13,633 nt of DNA from positions 1 through 13,633 of the forward strand of contig CANHBU010000013.1 of NCBI GenBank assembly GCA_947458345.1, given 5' to 3'. The notes under the pieces were generated by a model. The model ran no database searches, was not told the DNA's origin, and was given only the letters and a program-made list of their open reading frames with translations. Origin of the DNA: Comamonadaceae bacterium (GTDB lineage: Bacteria; Pseudomonadota; Gammaproteobacteria; Burkholderiales; Burkholderiaceae_C). Below, one piece after another: positions 1-8,483 of the stretch. The stretch's first letter is position 1. Each line of letters begins with the position of its first letter. Both the position numbers and the translations under genes were made by a program.

Positions 1-704
1 AAAACCCCGCCGCCGCTGTAGATGTAAGGCCGCTTGGCCGTCATGAGCAGTTGCAAGGCCTTGCGAATCTGTCCACCGTGGCCTTTGCGCACCGGGTTGT
101 AGCTGCGCATCTCAACGGTGCTTGGATATTCGAACGCGCACTTCTTGACCGTGACATCCTTGGGGATGTCGACCACCACCGGACCGGGCCGACCGGAGCG
201 GGCGATGTGAAAGGCTTTCTTCATGGTCGCCGCCAACTCGCGCACATCCTTGACCAAGAAGTTGTGCTTGACGATCGGGCGTGTGATGCCGACCGTGTCG
301 CACTCCTGGAAAGCATCAAGGCCGATGGCAGCGGTGGGAACCTGGCCGGTAATGATGACCATCGGAATGCTGTCCATGTACGCGGTGGCGATCCCTGTCA
401 CCGCGTTGGTCACGCCGGGCCCGGAGGTGACCAAGGCGACGCCCACCTCGCCGGTGGCGCGCGCGTAGCCGTCTGCCGCATGGACGGCCGCCTGCTCATG
501 GCGCACCAGCACATGCTGCATTTTGTCCTGCTTGTACAGGGCGTCGTAGATGTAGAGCACAGCTCCGCCCGGGTAGCCCCAGATGTACTGCACCTGCTCT
601 TCAATCAGCGAGCGGACGAGAATTTCTGCGCCCAGCATCTCGGCGCCCTTGCCAACCGGGGCGGCCGCCGCTGCGCTAGACAACTCTGCCTTGGAGATTT
701 CCAT
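1..704 (-). CDS. ilvB: Acetolactate synthase large subunit, N-terminal part (truncated by window edge)
   Basis: Acetolactate synthase (acetohydroxyacid synthase) catalytic subunit, ThDP- and FAD-dependent, first common step of valine, leucine and isoleucine synthesis; cytoplasmic. Translating the minus strand from the ATG at 704-702 gives 234 residues with no stop before the edge. Visible landmarks are [15 protein letters not shown] (about 41-55), the [19 protein letters not shown] block (67-85) whose Glu69 is the catalytic ThDP-activating glutamate of the family, [10 protein letters not shown] (91-100) and [15 protein letters not shown] (169-183). This is the Pyr-binding domain and the beginning of the central domain; the ThDP/Mg domain lies outside. 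An in-frame ATG exists 31 codons upstream (797-795), but the 704 start gives MEISKAEL, which I recognise as the usual Burkholderiales N-terminus, with an AAAGG just upstream. A small-subunit ilvN/ilvH is expected downstream, outside the window. ilvB versus ilvI naming cannot be decided from the sequence. Confidence 0.95.
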   Translation of the reverse strand, partial: MEISKAELSSAAAAAPVGKGAEMLGAEILVRSLIEEQVQYIWGYPGGAVLYIYDALYKQDKMQHVLVRHEQAAVHAADGYARATGEVGVALVTSGPGVTNAVTGIATAYMDSIPMVIITGQVPTAAIGLDAFQECDTVGITRPIVKHNFLVKDVRELAATMKKAFHIARSGRPGPVVVDIPKDVTVKKCAFEYPSTVEMRSYNPVRKGHGGQIRKALQLLMTAKRPYIYSGGGV

Positions 705-839
705 GATGAACCTTTGCGAATTTCTCTGACGAAAAACCTTCGGTGCCCCTGCGCACGCCCTTGTGGGGCGGAATCGGGACTTAAGGCCTAAGACCATGGG
801 CGGATAGGATACTTCGCCGGATCAAGACCCGTTTGCCTC

Positions 840-868
840 TTGAACGAAACCGTTCATTATGACATTAA
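840..868 (+). promoter_or_regulatory. Possible promoter with an overlapping inverted repeat upstream of the sigma operon
   Basis: TTGAAC at 840-845 (4 of 6 to the -35 consensus), a 17-nt spacer and CATTAA at 863-868 (3 of 6 to the -10 consensus). A perfect 6-bp inverted repeat, TGAACG-AAAC-CGTTCA at 841-856, lies over the -35 and spacer, where a repressor would block the polymerase. The GAAC core also resembles the -35 element of many ECF promoters, but no matching ECF -10 element is seen at the right distance. This is a weak, sequence-only call. Confidence 0.25.
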
Positions 869-957
869 CGCGACGCCTCCTGCCGAGCAATCCAGACAAA
901 CGGGCACAGTGCAATAATGAATTGGCTTCGGTCCTCTCAAAACAACCCAGATCCCTC

Positions 958-1005
958 ATGTCCGATTCCGTACGGGTGCGCATGCGCGCGCTGCAGGTCA
1001 TCTGA
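958..1005 (+). other. 15-codon upstream ORF before the sigma gene (possible leader peptide)
   Basis: ATG at 958 opens MSDSVRVRMRALQVI and stops at 1003-1005, 11 nt before the GTG start of the sigma factor. The stop-to-start distance would allow translational coupling, which could matter because the sigma start has no clear Shine-Dalgarno of its own. The uORF also lacks a good ribosome binding site, so it may be chance. Confidence 0.15.
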
Positions 1006-1016
1006 GCCTTAGCACC

Positions 1017-1574
1017 GTGGCCACCGAACAAGAACTGTCGGACTTTCTCAAGAGCGTTGAGCGAAGGGCCTTCAAACGTGCCAGCTACCAGGTGCGCGAC
1101 GAGGAGGCCGCACTGGACATCGTGCAGGAAAGCATGATGAAGCTGGCTCAGCATTATGGCGATCGGCCACTGGCCGAGATGCCCCACCTCTTCCAACGCA
1201 TCCTCAGCCACGCCATCATTGACTCAATCAGGCGACGCAAGGCCCGCTGGAGCCTGTTTTCCAACCTGAATGACCTGAGCAGCGACCCAAGCGACGAAAT
1301 CGATCCACTCGAGGCCCTCGAAGACCTCATCGGCCACGAAGGCACGGAAAGTGCCCAAGATGCCCTGGAGAGAGCGCAAACGCTCAAGGATCTGGAATTT
1401 TTGCTGATGCAGCTGCCTGAACGTCAACGGGAAGCCTTCCTCCTGCGTTATTGGGAGGAGATGGACCTGGCAGAGACCGCAGCCATCATGGGCTGTTCGC
1501 AAGGCAGTGTAAAAACGCACTGTTTCAGGGCGGTCCAAGCGCTGAGCAAAGCGCTCAAGGCCAGGGGATATTGA
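1017..1574 (+). CDS. ECF-type (sigma-70 family) RNA polymerase sigma factor
   Basis: A 185-residue group IV-like sigma factor that would direct RNA polymerase to its own promoter class. The sigma-2 domain spans about residues 13-78: the RDEEAALDIVQESMMKL segment matches region 2.2 and LFQRILSHAIIDSIRRRK matches regions 2.3/2.4. After an acidic linker (about 85-118), the sigma-4 domain spans about 123-177, with LPERQREAFLLRYWEEMDL and a helix-turn-helix, AETAAIMGCSQGSVKTHCF (152-170). The start is GTG at 1017. No upstream in-frame start is present for at least 60 nt, and MATEQELSDFLKSVERRAFKR is the N-terminus I recognise for this Burkholderiales family. The stop overlaps the next ATG (TGATG), so the two are translationally coupled. 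Downstream are DUF3619, DUF3106 and RDD genes, which suggests an envelope-related signal. Regulon and stimulus are unknown. Confidence 0.9.
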   Translation: MATEQELSDFLKSVERRAFKRASYQVRDEEAALDIVQESMMKLAQHYGDRPLAEMPHLFQRILSHAIIDSIRRRKARWSLFSNLNDLSSDPSDEIDPLEALEDLIGHEGTESAQDALERAQTLKDLEFLLMQLPERQREAFLLRYWEEMDLAETAAIMGCSQGSVKTHCFRAVQALSKALKARGY

Positions 1575-2002
1575 TGATGAAACACCCGCGCAAAACCCGT
1601 CTAGAACTGCTGGCCGATCGCCAGGGCCTGCGCTTGGCCGCCCAACTCAGCCCGGCCGCCAGGGACTTGCCTCATCAGGTCACCGAGCGCTTGCGGGCCG
1701 CACGCGAGCGCGCTCTGGCCAGCCGCAAGTTGCAGCCTGTTCGGTCCGAACCCGTCTACAACTTGGGCGCAAGCTTGGTTTTGAGCGGCGGCAACGAAGA
1801 GTCCATGGGCTGGCTTGGGCGCCTGAGCAGCGGCTTGGCCCTGCTCCTGCTGGTGGTCGGCATGCTGAGCATCAGTGAGGCCCAAAATGAGTTGCGGGCT
1901 AGAGAACTGGCCGAGGTCGACTTGGCCTTGCTGACCCACGAACTCCCCCCAGCAGCCTTCGCGGACCCGGGGTTTTTGCAATTCCTGCAGACTGTTGATT
2001 GA
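1574..2002 (+). CDS. DUF3619 family single-pass membrane protein (candidate anti-sigma factor)
   Basis: A 142-residue protein with a basic, helical cytoplasmic N-terminal part (about 1-60), one hydrophobic segment SSGLALLLLVVGMLSI (85-100) and a short acidic C-terminal part ending ELPPAAFADPGFLQFL, a motif I recognise from DUF3619 proteins. The positive-inside rule places the N-terminus in the cytoplasm. Start choice: ATG at 1574 overlaps the sigma stop as TGATG, and an AGGGG at 1563-1567 sits at good spacing; a second ATG at 1577 is equally possible. No enzyme motif is visible. Coupling to an ECF sigma gene and this topology are what membrane anti-sigma factors look like, but I see no ZAS zinc motif (HxxxCxxC) and no clear RseA similarity. 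The anti-sigma role is therefore inference; the family itself has no established function that I know of. Confidence 0.8.
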   Translation: MMKHPRKTRLELLADRQGLRLAAQLSPAARDLPHQVTERLRAARERALASRKLQPVRSEPVYNLGASLVLSGGNEESMGWLGRLSSGLALLLLVVGMLSISEAQNELRARELAEVDLALLTHELPPAAFADPGFLQFLQTVD

Positions 2003-2053
2003 TCGGCCCACGCTTGAGTCAGACCGGCGTTCCAAAATTGTGCAAAAACGTTC

Positions 2054-2716
2054 ATGAGTACTCCCGAGCTTGACCCGCCCACCTTGCGGCCGTCGCTGGC
2101 CCTGTGGATGGCGGCCGCGCTGGTTTGCGGTGGCGCGAGCTGGGCGCAAAGCCCGGCAGCGACTCAAGGCGCCACTGCCAAGCCCAGCGCGCCTGCGCAA
2201 GAAACCAAAGAGCGACCGGCACAAAACCCGGCGGCTGCCCAATGGTCCAAACTCACAGCGGGCGAAAGGCAGGCACTTGCCCCGCTGGCTGGGGCTTGGT
2301 CCAGTCTGCACCCCGCGCACCAAAGAAAATGGCTGGAGGTATCCAAGACTTTCGGCAGCTTGCATCCGACCGAGCAGACCAAGATGCAGGAGCGCATGCG
2401 TGCCTGGGCCGCGCTCAGCCCCCGCGAAAGAGCCCAGGCAAGGCTCAATTTTGGCAAGGCCGTTGAAGTCGCGCGCGAACTCAGCCCGGCTGAAAAGGTG
2501 GCCAAATGGGAGGCTTACCAGGCCCTGCCCGCGCAGCAACGCCAAAAGCTGGCCGAGCAGGCCAAGGGACGCAGCCTGGGGGCTGCGCCAGCGGTCCAAC
2601 CGGTGCCCGCCCAAAAGCTGGCGGTGCTGCCACCCGTTAGCACCGCCCGCGCCAACAGGCCCAGCGAGTCGCCGGACGAGTCCAGCAGCGGGTCGGACGC
2701 GCCGAGCAGCCAGTAA
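2054..2716 (+). CDS. Exported DUF3106 family protein
   Basis: A 220-residue protein with a signal peptide: Arg12 followed by a hydrophobic stretch LALWMAAALVCGGASWA (15-31) and a plausible signal peptidase I site after Ala31. The mature N-terminus is Ala/Pro/Gln-rich (32-60). Then comes a helical region, about 64-172, of short degenerate repeats of the type W..L.P.E/H.R (LTAGERQAL, LHPAHQRKW, LHPTEQTKM, LSPRERAQA, LSPAEKVAK, LPAQQRQKL), which is the DUF3106 signature. The tail is Pro/Ser-rich and disordered. It should act in the periplasm. No catalytic residues are evident. Start: ATG 2054 has a weak Shine-Dalgarno; the in-frame Met19 would give a shorter but still feasible signal peptide. 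Its position after the sigma and DUF3619 genes suggests a periplasmic sensor or modulator of that pair (inference). Confidence 0.8.
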   Translation: MSTPELDPPTLRPSLALWMAAALVCGGASWAQSPAATQGATAKPSAPAQETKERPAQNPAAAQWSKLTAGERQALAPLAGAWSSLHPAHQRKWLEVSKTFGSLHPTEQTKMQERMRAWAALSPRERAQARLNFGKAVEVARELSPAEKVAKWEAYQALPAQQRQKLAEQAKGRSLGAAPAVQPVPAQKLAVLPPVSTARANRPSESPDESSSGSDAPSSQ

Positions 2717-2725
2717 ACTTCAGCC

Positions 2726-3313
2726 ATGAAAGGCTCCAAGCCCGCTCCACAATCGGCGGCCGATTCGAGGCTAGGCGCAGCGCCCCAAGCCGAGCCGCTA
2801 CCCGATGATCCCTTGACGCCCCCTTCCGTGTTCAGACGCATGGCCTGCTGGTGCTACGAGGGAATTTTGCTGTTCGGCGTACTCTTCATCGCCAGCTACC
2901 TGTTCAGCTCGCTCAGTCAAACCCGGCACGCGCTGGACAACCGGGTGCCCCAAATGGCCTTCCTGTTTTTGGTCCTGGGCATTTACTTCGTCTGGTTTTG
3001 GGCTCGGGGTCAGACTCTGGCCATGAAGACCTGGCACATCCGGCTGGTCAATCGGCAAGGGGCTCGCGTGAGCCAAAAACAGGCTTTGCTGCGCTACCTG
3101 CTGAGTTGGCTGTGGTTCGTGCCGCCGCTGGCACTGGTCTGGATCCTGGGCCTCGATTCCCGCTTTGCCCTGGTCACCCTGCTGCTGTGGGTGGTGGGGT
3201 GGGCCATGCTGGCGCGTCTGCATCGCGACCGCCAGTTCCTGCACGACGCGCTCGCGGGCACGCGCCTGGTTAACTCGGTGCGCGATCAGGCGGCCGTCAA
3301 ATCCCTCTCATGA
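2726..3313 (+). CDS. RDD family integral membrane protein
   Basis: A 195-residue protein with a Pro-rich cytoplasmic N-terminus (1-35) and about four membrane segments: near 42-60, 77-92, 122-144 and 147-165. RDD signatures are FRRMACWCYEGILL (36-49, where the family's Asp is replaced by Glu45), ARGQTLAMKTWHIRLVN (93-109) and the closing LHRDRQFLHDALAGTRLV (165-182). RDD proteins are small membrane proteins of mostly unknown function, some implicated in ion or substrate transport. The start ATG at 2726 lies 9 nt after the DUF3106 stop. Its own stop is part of an ATGA that opens the mini-ORF at 3310. A role in the envelope module is inferred from position only. Confidence 0.85.
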   Translation: MKGSKPAPQSAADSRLGAAPQAEPLPDDPLTPPSVFRRMACWCYEGILLFGVLFIASYLFSSLSQTRHALDNRVPQMAFLFLVLGIYFVWFWARGQTLAMKTWHIRLVNRQGARVSQKQALLRYLLSWLWFVPPLALVWILGLDSRFALVTLLLWVVGWAMLARLHRDRQFLHDALAGTRLVNSVRDQAAVKSLS

Positions 3314-3399
3314 ACTGCGCCATGGTCGCACCGCTCGATCGCCCGTGCTGCGGCCACGCACTGCGCGCAGCCGACGGGGCGGGAGCCTGGCCGTCATGA
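3310..3399 (+). CDS. 29-codon mini-ORF linking the RDD gene and dgkA (possible small protein or coupling ORF)
   Basis: ATG at 3310 overlaps the RDD stop (ATGA, 3310-3313). The frame stays open for 29 codons and ends at TGA 3397-3399, which overlaps the dgkA ATG at 3396 (again ATGA). It thus fills exactly the gap between RDD and dgkA. The predicted peptide begins MNCAMVAPLDRPCCGHAL; it has three cysteines (3, 13, 14), a His at 16, a Gly/Ala-rich second half and no membrane segment. No clear Shine-Dalgarno precedes it, so translation would depend on ribosomes terminating on RDD. It may exist only to pass ribosomes to dgkA, may encode a small protein, or may be chance. Confidence 0.35.
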   Translation: MNCAMVAPLDRPCCGHALRAADGAGAWPS

Positions 3400-3824
3400 A
3401 TCAGGGGGGCGACCGTCCGGGCGCAGACGATCCAGCTCTCCTTGCGCACGAGGGCCTGACCCACAAAAAGCGCCAGGGTTTGCACAGGCTCATCCACGCG
3501 GCCGGCTTCTCGCTGGCCGGTCTGCGCGAGGGCCTGAAAGAGCCAGCGTTTCGACTAGAAGTGACCGTGGGCTTGCCCATGATCGGCTTGTCCTTCTGGT
3601 TGGGTCAGCACTGGATCGAGGTGCTGCTGCTGGCCGGATCGGTGGTACTGGTGATGATCGTCGAGTTGCTCAACACCGCCATTGAATCAGCGCTCGACCG
3701 CGTGGGCCTGCAGTGGCACCCGCTGACCAAGCGCGCCAAGGATCTGGGCAGCGCAGCCGTTGTATTGGCCTTGCTGCTGTGTCTAACGACCTGGGTGATG
3801 GCTCTTTGGAGCCGCTTCGGATGA
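3396..3824 (+). CDS. dgkA: Diacylglycerol kinase (prokaryotic DgkA type)
   Basis: A small integral inner-membrane enzyme that phosphorylates diacylglycerol with ATP to give phosphatidic acid, recycling lipid left by envelope glycan synthesis. From the ATG at 3396 it has 142 residues, slightly longer than the roughly 120 of E. coli because of an extra hydrophilic N-terminus. It aligns closely with E. coli DgkA: amphipathic GLHRLIHAAGFSLAGLREGL (28-47), KEPAFRLE (48-55), three membrane helices (about 57-71, 75-92, 117-138) and the catalytic stretch VMIVELLNTAIESALDRVG (86-104). Glu90 and Glu97 correspond to the metal-binding and catalytic glutamates, and RAKDLGSAA (113-121) is conserved. The frame is open further upstream but out of phase with the RDD gene; 3396 fits the ATGA overlap with the mini-ORF and has GGGAG at 3381-3385. 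Its stop overlaps the next ATG. Confidence 0.93.
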   Translation: MNQGGDRPGADDPALLAHEGLTHKKRQGLHRLIHAAGFSLAGLREGLKEPAFRLEVTVGLPMIGLSFWLGQHWIEVLLLAGSVVLVMIVELLNTAIESALDRVGLQWHPLTKRAKDLGSAAVVLALLLCLTTWVMALWSRFG

Positions 3825-4405
3825 CACCAGCCTTTCGCCTGTGCGTGTACTGCGGCTCCAGGCCGGGTGCTGACCCGGCTTGGGCCGAGCAAGCGGCCAT
3901 CGTCGGCCACTGGATCGCAAGCCACGGCGGTGAATTGATTTACGGGGGCGGCCACAACGGCCTGATGGGCATCGTCGCCGATGCCGCCTTGCAAGCCGGA
4001 GGGCGCGTGGTCGGCATCATCCCGCAAGCCCTGGTGGACAAGGAGTTTGCCCATCGAGGCTGCAGCGAGTTGCACATTGTGCAGACCATGCACGAGCGCA
4101 AACGCATGATGGCCGAACGCTGCGATGCCTTCCTCGCCCTGCCAGGGGGCATCGGCACGCTCGAAGAGTTCTTCGAAGTCTGGACCTGGCGGCAACTGGG
4201 CTACCACGACAAACCCATCGGCTTGCTCAACCACCGCGGCTACTACGATGGCCTGCTGCAATTTTTGCAGCAAACGGTGTCATCGGGATTCATGGGGCCG
4301 TGGCAGATGGATCTGGTGCAGATCGATCAGACGGCCCAAACGCTGCTCAAATCACTGGTGCAGGCCGCAGGCCTGAGTCGCGCCGTCGGCCTCGACCAGA
4401 TCTGA
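3821..4405 (+). CDS. LOG family protein (cytokinin riboside 5'-monophosphate phosphoribohydrolase / nucleotide 5'-monophosphate nucleosidase)
   Basis: A 194-residue Rossmann-fold protein of the TIGR00730/LOG family, which cleaves the base from ribose 5'-phosphate in cytokinin nucleotides or purine nucleotides. Signatures are CVYCGSRPGADPAW (8-21), the glycine-rich LIYGGGHNGLMG (39-50), MHERKRMMAERCDAFLALPGG (90-110) and the diagnostic PGGIGTLEE (108-116) with its catalytic glutamate. The length is typical. The start ATG 3821 overlaps the dgkA stop (ATGA, 3821-3824), giving direct translational coupling. There is no obvious functional link with dgkA; shared expression is the reason to think of one. 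The physiological substrate in bacteria without plant contact is uncertain, so cytokinin production should not be assumed. It is the last gene of the plus-strand run and faces glnB tail to tail. Confidence 0.92.
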   Translation: MTPAFRLCVYCGSRPGADPAWAEQAAIVGHWIASHGGELIYGGGHNGLMGIVADAALQAGGRVVGIIPQALVDKEFAHRGCSELHIVQTMHERKRMMAERCDAFLALPGGIGTLEEFFEVWTWRQLGYHDKPIGLLNHRGYYDGLLQFLQQTVSSGFMGPWQMDLVQIDQTAQTLLKSLVQAAGLSRAVGLDQI

Positions 4406-4409
4406 GCGC

Positions 4410-4439
4410 GGCGGTTTTCGATCGAGAGCCGAGACCGCC
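4410..4439. terminator. Possible weak bidirectional hairpin between the LOG gene and glnB
   Basis: GGCGGT at 4410-4415 pairs with ACCGCC at 4434-4439, extendable by U-G and U-A pairs to about 9 bp around a 12-nt loop. It occupies the 34-bp gap between two converging genes. Neither strand has a proper U-run after it, so intrinsic termination would be inefficient. Confidence 0.3.
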
Positions 4440-6517
<2,078 letters not shown>

Positions 6518-6567
6518 CGATGCAAAGATGGAAAAACAGGGCCCCACGGCCGGGGCGACAATAGGCA
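6518..6567. promoter_or_regulatory. 50-bp divergent spacer between nadE and the FemAB-like gene
   Basis: It must hold the start signals of both genes, or their promoters reach into the neighbouring coding sequence. A GC-only 5-bp hairpin, GCCCC (6541-6545) with GGGGC (6552-6556), sits about 12 nt before the FemAB-like start. No recognisable -35/-10 pair. Confidence 0.3.
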
Positions 6568-7770
6568 ATGGCTGAAAACGATTATGTCATCCGGCTCATT
6601 TCCAACTGGTCGGATCTCCCAGCGACCCAGTGGAACGCCTTGCTCGACAGCCACCCCAATTCGGCGCAGGGCCCCTTCATGCGCCACGAATACCTCAGCG
6701 CCTTGCATGACAGTGGCAGCGCTACCGCGCGCACGGGCTGGCAGCTGCAACTGCTGACCCTGTGGCGCGCTGGGCAACTGGCAGGCGCCTGCGCGGTCTA
6801 CCTCAAAAGCCACTCCTATGGCGAGTATGTCTTCGATTGGGCCTGGGCGCAGGCCTACGAGCAGCACAAGCTGCCCTACTACCCCAAGGCCCTGGTGGCC
6901 AGCCCCTTCACGCCCGTGCCCGGGCCACGCCTGCTGGCCATCGATGCGCCCGCTCGCCTGGCCCTGGTTCAAGCCCTGATTGGCTGGTGCGAGCAGCAAG
7001 GCCTGTCCTCGCTGCACCTGTTGTTTGCCGGCCAGGCCGATATGGCCGCCTGCGCCCAAGCCGGGCTGATGCTGCGCCAGACGGTGCAGTTTCACTGGCA
7101 CAACCGCCGGCCAGCCGAGCCTGGGGCCGACTCAGTCCAGAGATTTAGCAGCTTCGAGGACTTTGTCTCTTGCCTGAGCCAGGACAAGCGCAAGAAAATC
7201 CGACAGGAAAGGCGCAAGGTGGCCCAAGCCGAGGTGACCTTTCGCTGGTCCCAGGGCTCAGCCATCGAAGCGGCTGACTGGGACTTCTTTTATCGCTGCT
7301 ACGAAAGAACCTACCTGGAGCACGGCAACGCGCCCTATTTGAGCCGCGACTTCTTCGATCGCGTGGCCCGGCAACTGCCCGAGCACTGGCTGATGTTCAT
7401 TGCCGAGCGTGGGGGGCAGTCGATCGCCAGCAGCCTGATCGGCCTGAGCCAGGCCGGCCCACTCGAGGAGCAGGTGGCCTATGGCCGCTACTGGGGCGCG
7501 CTGGAGCGCGTCGATTGCCTGCACTTTGAAGCGTGCTACTACCAGCCGCTTCAATGGTGCATCGAGCACGGGGTGGCACGCTTTGAGGGCGGCGCACAGG
7601 GCGAACACAAAATGGCCCGGGCTCTGCTGCCCACACCCACCCACAGCGCGCATTGGTTGGCGCACCCGGCTTTTGCCGATGCCGTCCAACGCTTTCTTGA
7701 GCGCGAGGGCCAAGGGGTATCGAATTACCTGTCTGCGCTCGAGGAGCGCTCGCCGTTTCGCCAGGCTTGA
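6568..7770 (+). CDS. FemAB-like / GNAT-fold protein (DUF482, peptidogalycan biosynthesis family)
   Basis: A 400-residue soluble protein of the COG3146/PF04339 type: a tandem acyl-CoA N-acyltransferase fold distantly related to the Fem aminoacyltransferases. Features are FMRHEYLSALHDSGSA (about 32-47); an aromatic stretch EYVFDWAWAQAYEQHKLPYYP followed by LVASPFTPVPGPRLL (about 85-122); a strongly basic LSQDKRKKIRQERRKV (207-222); and AYGRYWGALERVDCLHFEACYY then GVARFEGGAQGEHKMARALLP in the C-terminal fold. There is no signal peptide or membrane segment. The family name implies cell-wall synthesis, but to my knowledge the biochemical substrate is not established, so I do not assign one. It appears to be monocistronic, divergent from nadE and converging on ppa with only 20 bp between stops. 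Confidence 0.85.
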   Translation: MAENDYVIRLISNWSDLPATQWNALLDSHPNSAQGPFMRHEYLSALHDSGSATARTGWQLQLLTLWRAGQLAGACAVYLKSHSYGEYVFDWAWAQAYEQHKLPYYPKALVASPFTPVPGPRLLAIDAPARLALVQALIGWCEQQGLSSLHLLFAGQADMAACAQAGLMLRQTVQFHWHNRRPAEPGADSVQRFSSFEDFVSCLSQDKRKKIRQERRKVAQAEVTFRWSQGSAIEAADWDFFYRCYERTYLEHGNAPYLSRDFFDRVARQLPEHWLMFIAERGGQSIASSLIGLSQAGPLEEQVAYGRYWGALERVDCLHFEACYYQPLQWCIEHGVARFEGGAQGEHKMARALLPTPTHSAHWLAHPAFADAVQRFLEREGQGVSNYLSALEERSPFRQA

Positions 7771-7788
7771 GGCCGCAAGCGCGCGGCC
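7771..7788. terminator. Perfect hairpin filling the gap between converging FemAB-like and ppa genes
   Basis: GGCCGC (7771-7776) pairs perfectly with GCGGCC (7783-7788) across a 6-nt loop, starting directly after the TGA of one gene and ending 2 nt before the stop of the other. The same hairpin forms on both transcripts. There is no U-tract on either strand, so it is at best a partial terminator or an RNA 3' end stabiliser. Confidence 0.35.
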
Positions 7789-7790
7789 GG

Positions 7791-8330
7791 TCAGGCGCCG
7801 CGTGACTGCTTGTAATTGGCGATGCCATCAAGGATTTCCTTGTGCGCCGCCTCCTTGCCCTCCCAGCCCAGCACTTTGACCCATTTGCCGGGCTCGAGAT
7901 CCTTGTAATGCTCGAAGAAATGCGCGATGGTCTTCAGGCGCATCGGATTGAGGTCTTCAGGCTTTTGCCACTGGGTGTAGATCGAAAGAATCTTGTCGAT
8001 CGGCACGGCCAGCACCTTGCCGTCTTCGCCGGCCTCGTCCTGCATCTTGAGGATACCGATGGCCCGGCAGGGCACGACCACGCCCGGAATCAGAGGCACG
8101 GGGGTGATGACCAGGACATCGACCGGATCGCCGTCGCCGGAAATCGTTTTGGGCACATAGCCGTAGTTGGTCGGGTAGTGCATGGACGTGCTCATAAAGC
8201 GGTCCACGAAGATCGCCCCGGTTTCCTTGTCGACCTCGTACTTGATCGGATCGGCATTCATCGGAATTTCGATGATCACATTGAAGGCATCGGGCACCTT
8301 GCTGCCAGGGGTGACGTTGTCGAGGGACAT
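7791..8330 (-). CDS. ppa: Soluble inorganic pyrophosphatase (family I)
   Basis: Hydrolyses cytoplasmic PPi to two phosphates, pulling nucleic-acid, amino-acid activation and lipid-precursor reactions forward. The 179-residue length is typical. The full family I active site can be read with a +1 offset from E. coli: Glu21, Lys30, Glu32, Arg44, Tyr56, the signature DGDPVD with Asp66, Asp68 and Asp71, Asp98, Asp103, Tyr142 and Lys143. It should therefore be a fully active Mg-dependent hexameric enzyme. Start ATG 8330-8328 gives [23 protein letters not shown], the common N-terminus; no strong Shine-Dalgarno is seen. It is transcribed away from hppA, the other PPi-consuming enzyme, across a 269-bp shared region. 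Confidence 0.96.
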   Translation of the reverse strand: MSLDNVTPGSKVPDAFNVIIEIPMNADPIKYEVDKETGAIFVDRFMSTSMHYPTNYGYVPKTISGDGDPVDVLVITPVPLIPGVVVPCRAIGILKMQDEAGEDGKVLAVPIDKILSIYTQWQKPEDLNPMRLKTIAHFFEHYKDLEPGKWVKVLGWEGKEAAHKEILDGIANYKQSRGA

Positions 8331-8483
8331 GGTGGGTGTTTCTTGAAGTTGTAAAAGGTCGATGAGGCCTGCTTGTGTCGCATATGCGTAGGACTACGGG
8401 CTCAATTGCTCCGGATTTACCCTCATTTTACTGATGTGAGGCTGACACCCGGTAGGCGCGGACGGCGTTTGGCGCTAAATTTC

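Larger units (their letters stand above)
705..1016. promoter_or_regulatory. Divergent control region between ilvB and the sigma-factor operon
   Basis: These 312 bases separate two divergent genes and must hold promoters for both. I see no convincing protein gene. Contents: an imperfect 13-nt dyad (CTTA/TAAG, 780-792); an inverted repeat at 841-856 overlapping a possible plus-strand promoter; and a 15-codon ORF at 958-1005 ending 11 nt before the sigma GTG. On the minus strand, within the ilvB leader, a small GCCCC/GGGGC hairpin can form at about 754-778, followed about 9 nt later by a run of five U residues. That is attenuator-like in outline but weak, and I found no branched-chain-amino-acid-rich leader peptide. 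Confidence 0.5.

Noticed and set aside
51..791. 246-codon plus-strand frame opposite ilvB
   Set aside because: The minus strand encodes an unmistakable acetolactate synthase here; the plus frame has no domain or plausible start signal.
705..800. Branched-chain-amino-acid attenuator with leader peptide for ilvB
   Set aside because: The only in-frame upstream ATG gives a peptide without a run of Ile, Val or Leu codons, and the hairpin is short with a detached, five-base U-run.
1601..2614. 337-codon minus-strand frame opposite DUF3619/DUF3106
   Set aside because: Low-complexity Gln/Leu/Arg-rich translation crossing two real genes and their spacer; typical GC-driven shadow.
6518..6568. Upstream nadE start at 6568 (17 extra residues)
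   Set aside because: It would overlap the divergent FemAB-like start, and the extension does not match the nitrilase domain, which begins right after the Met at 6517.
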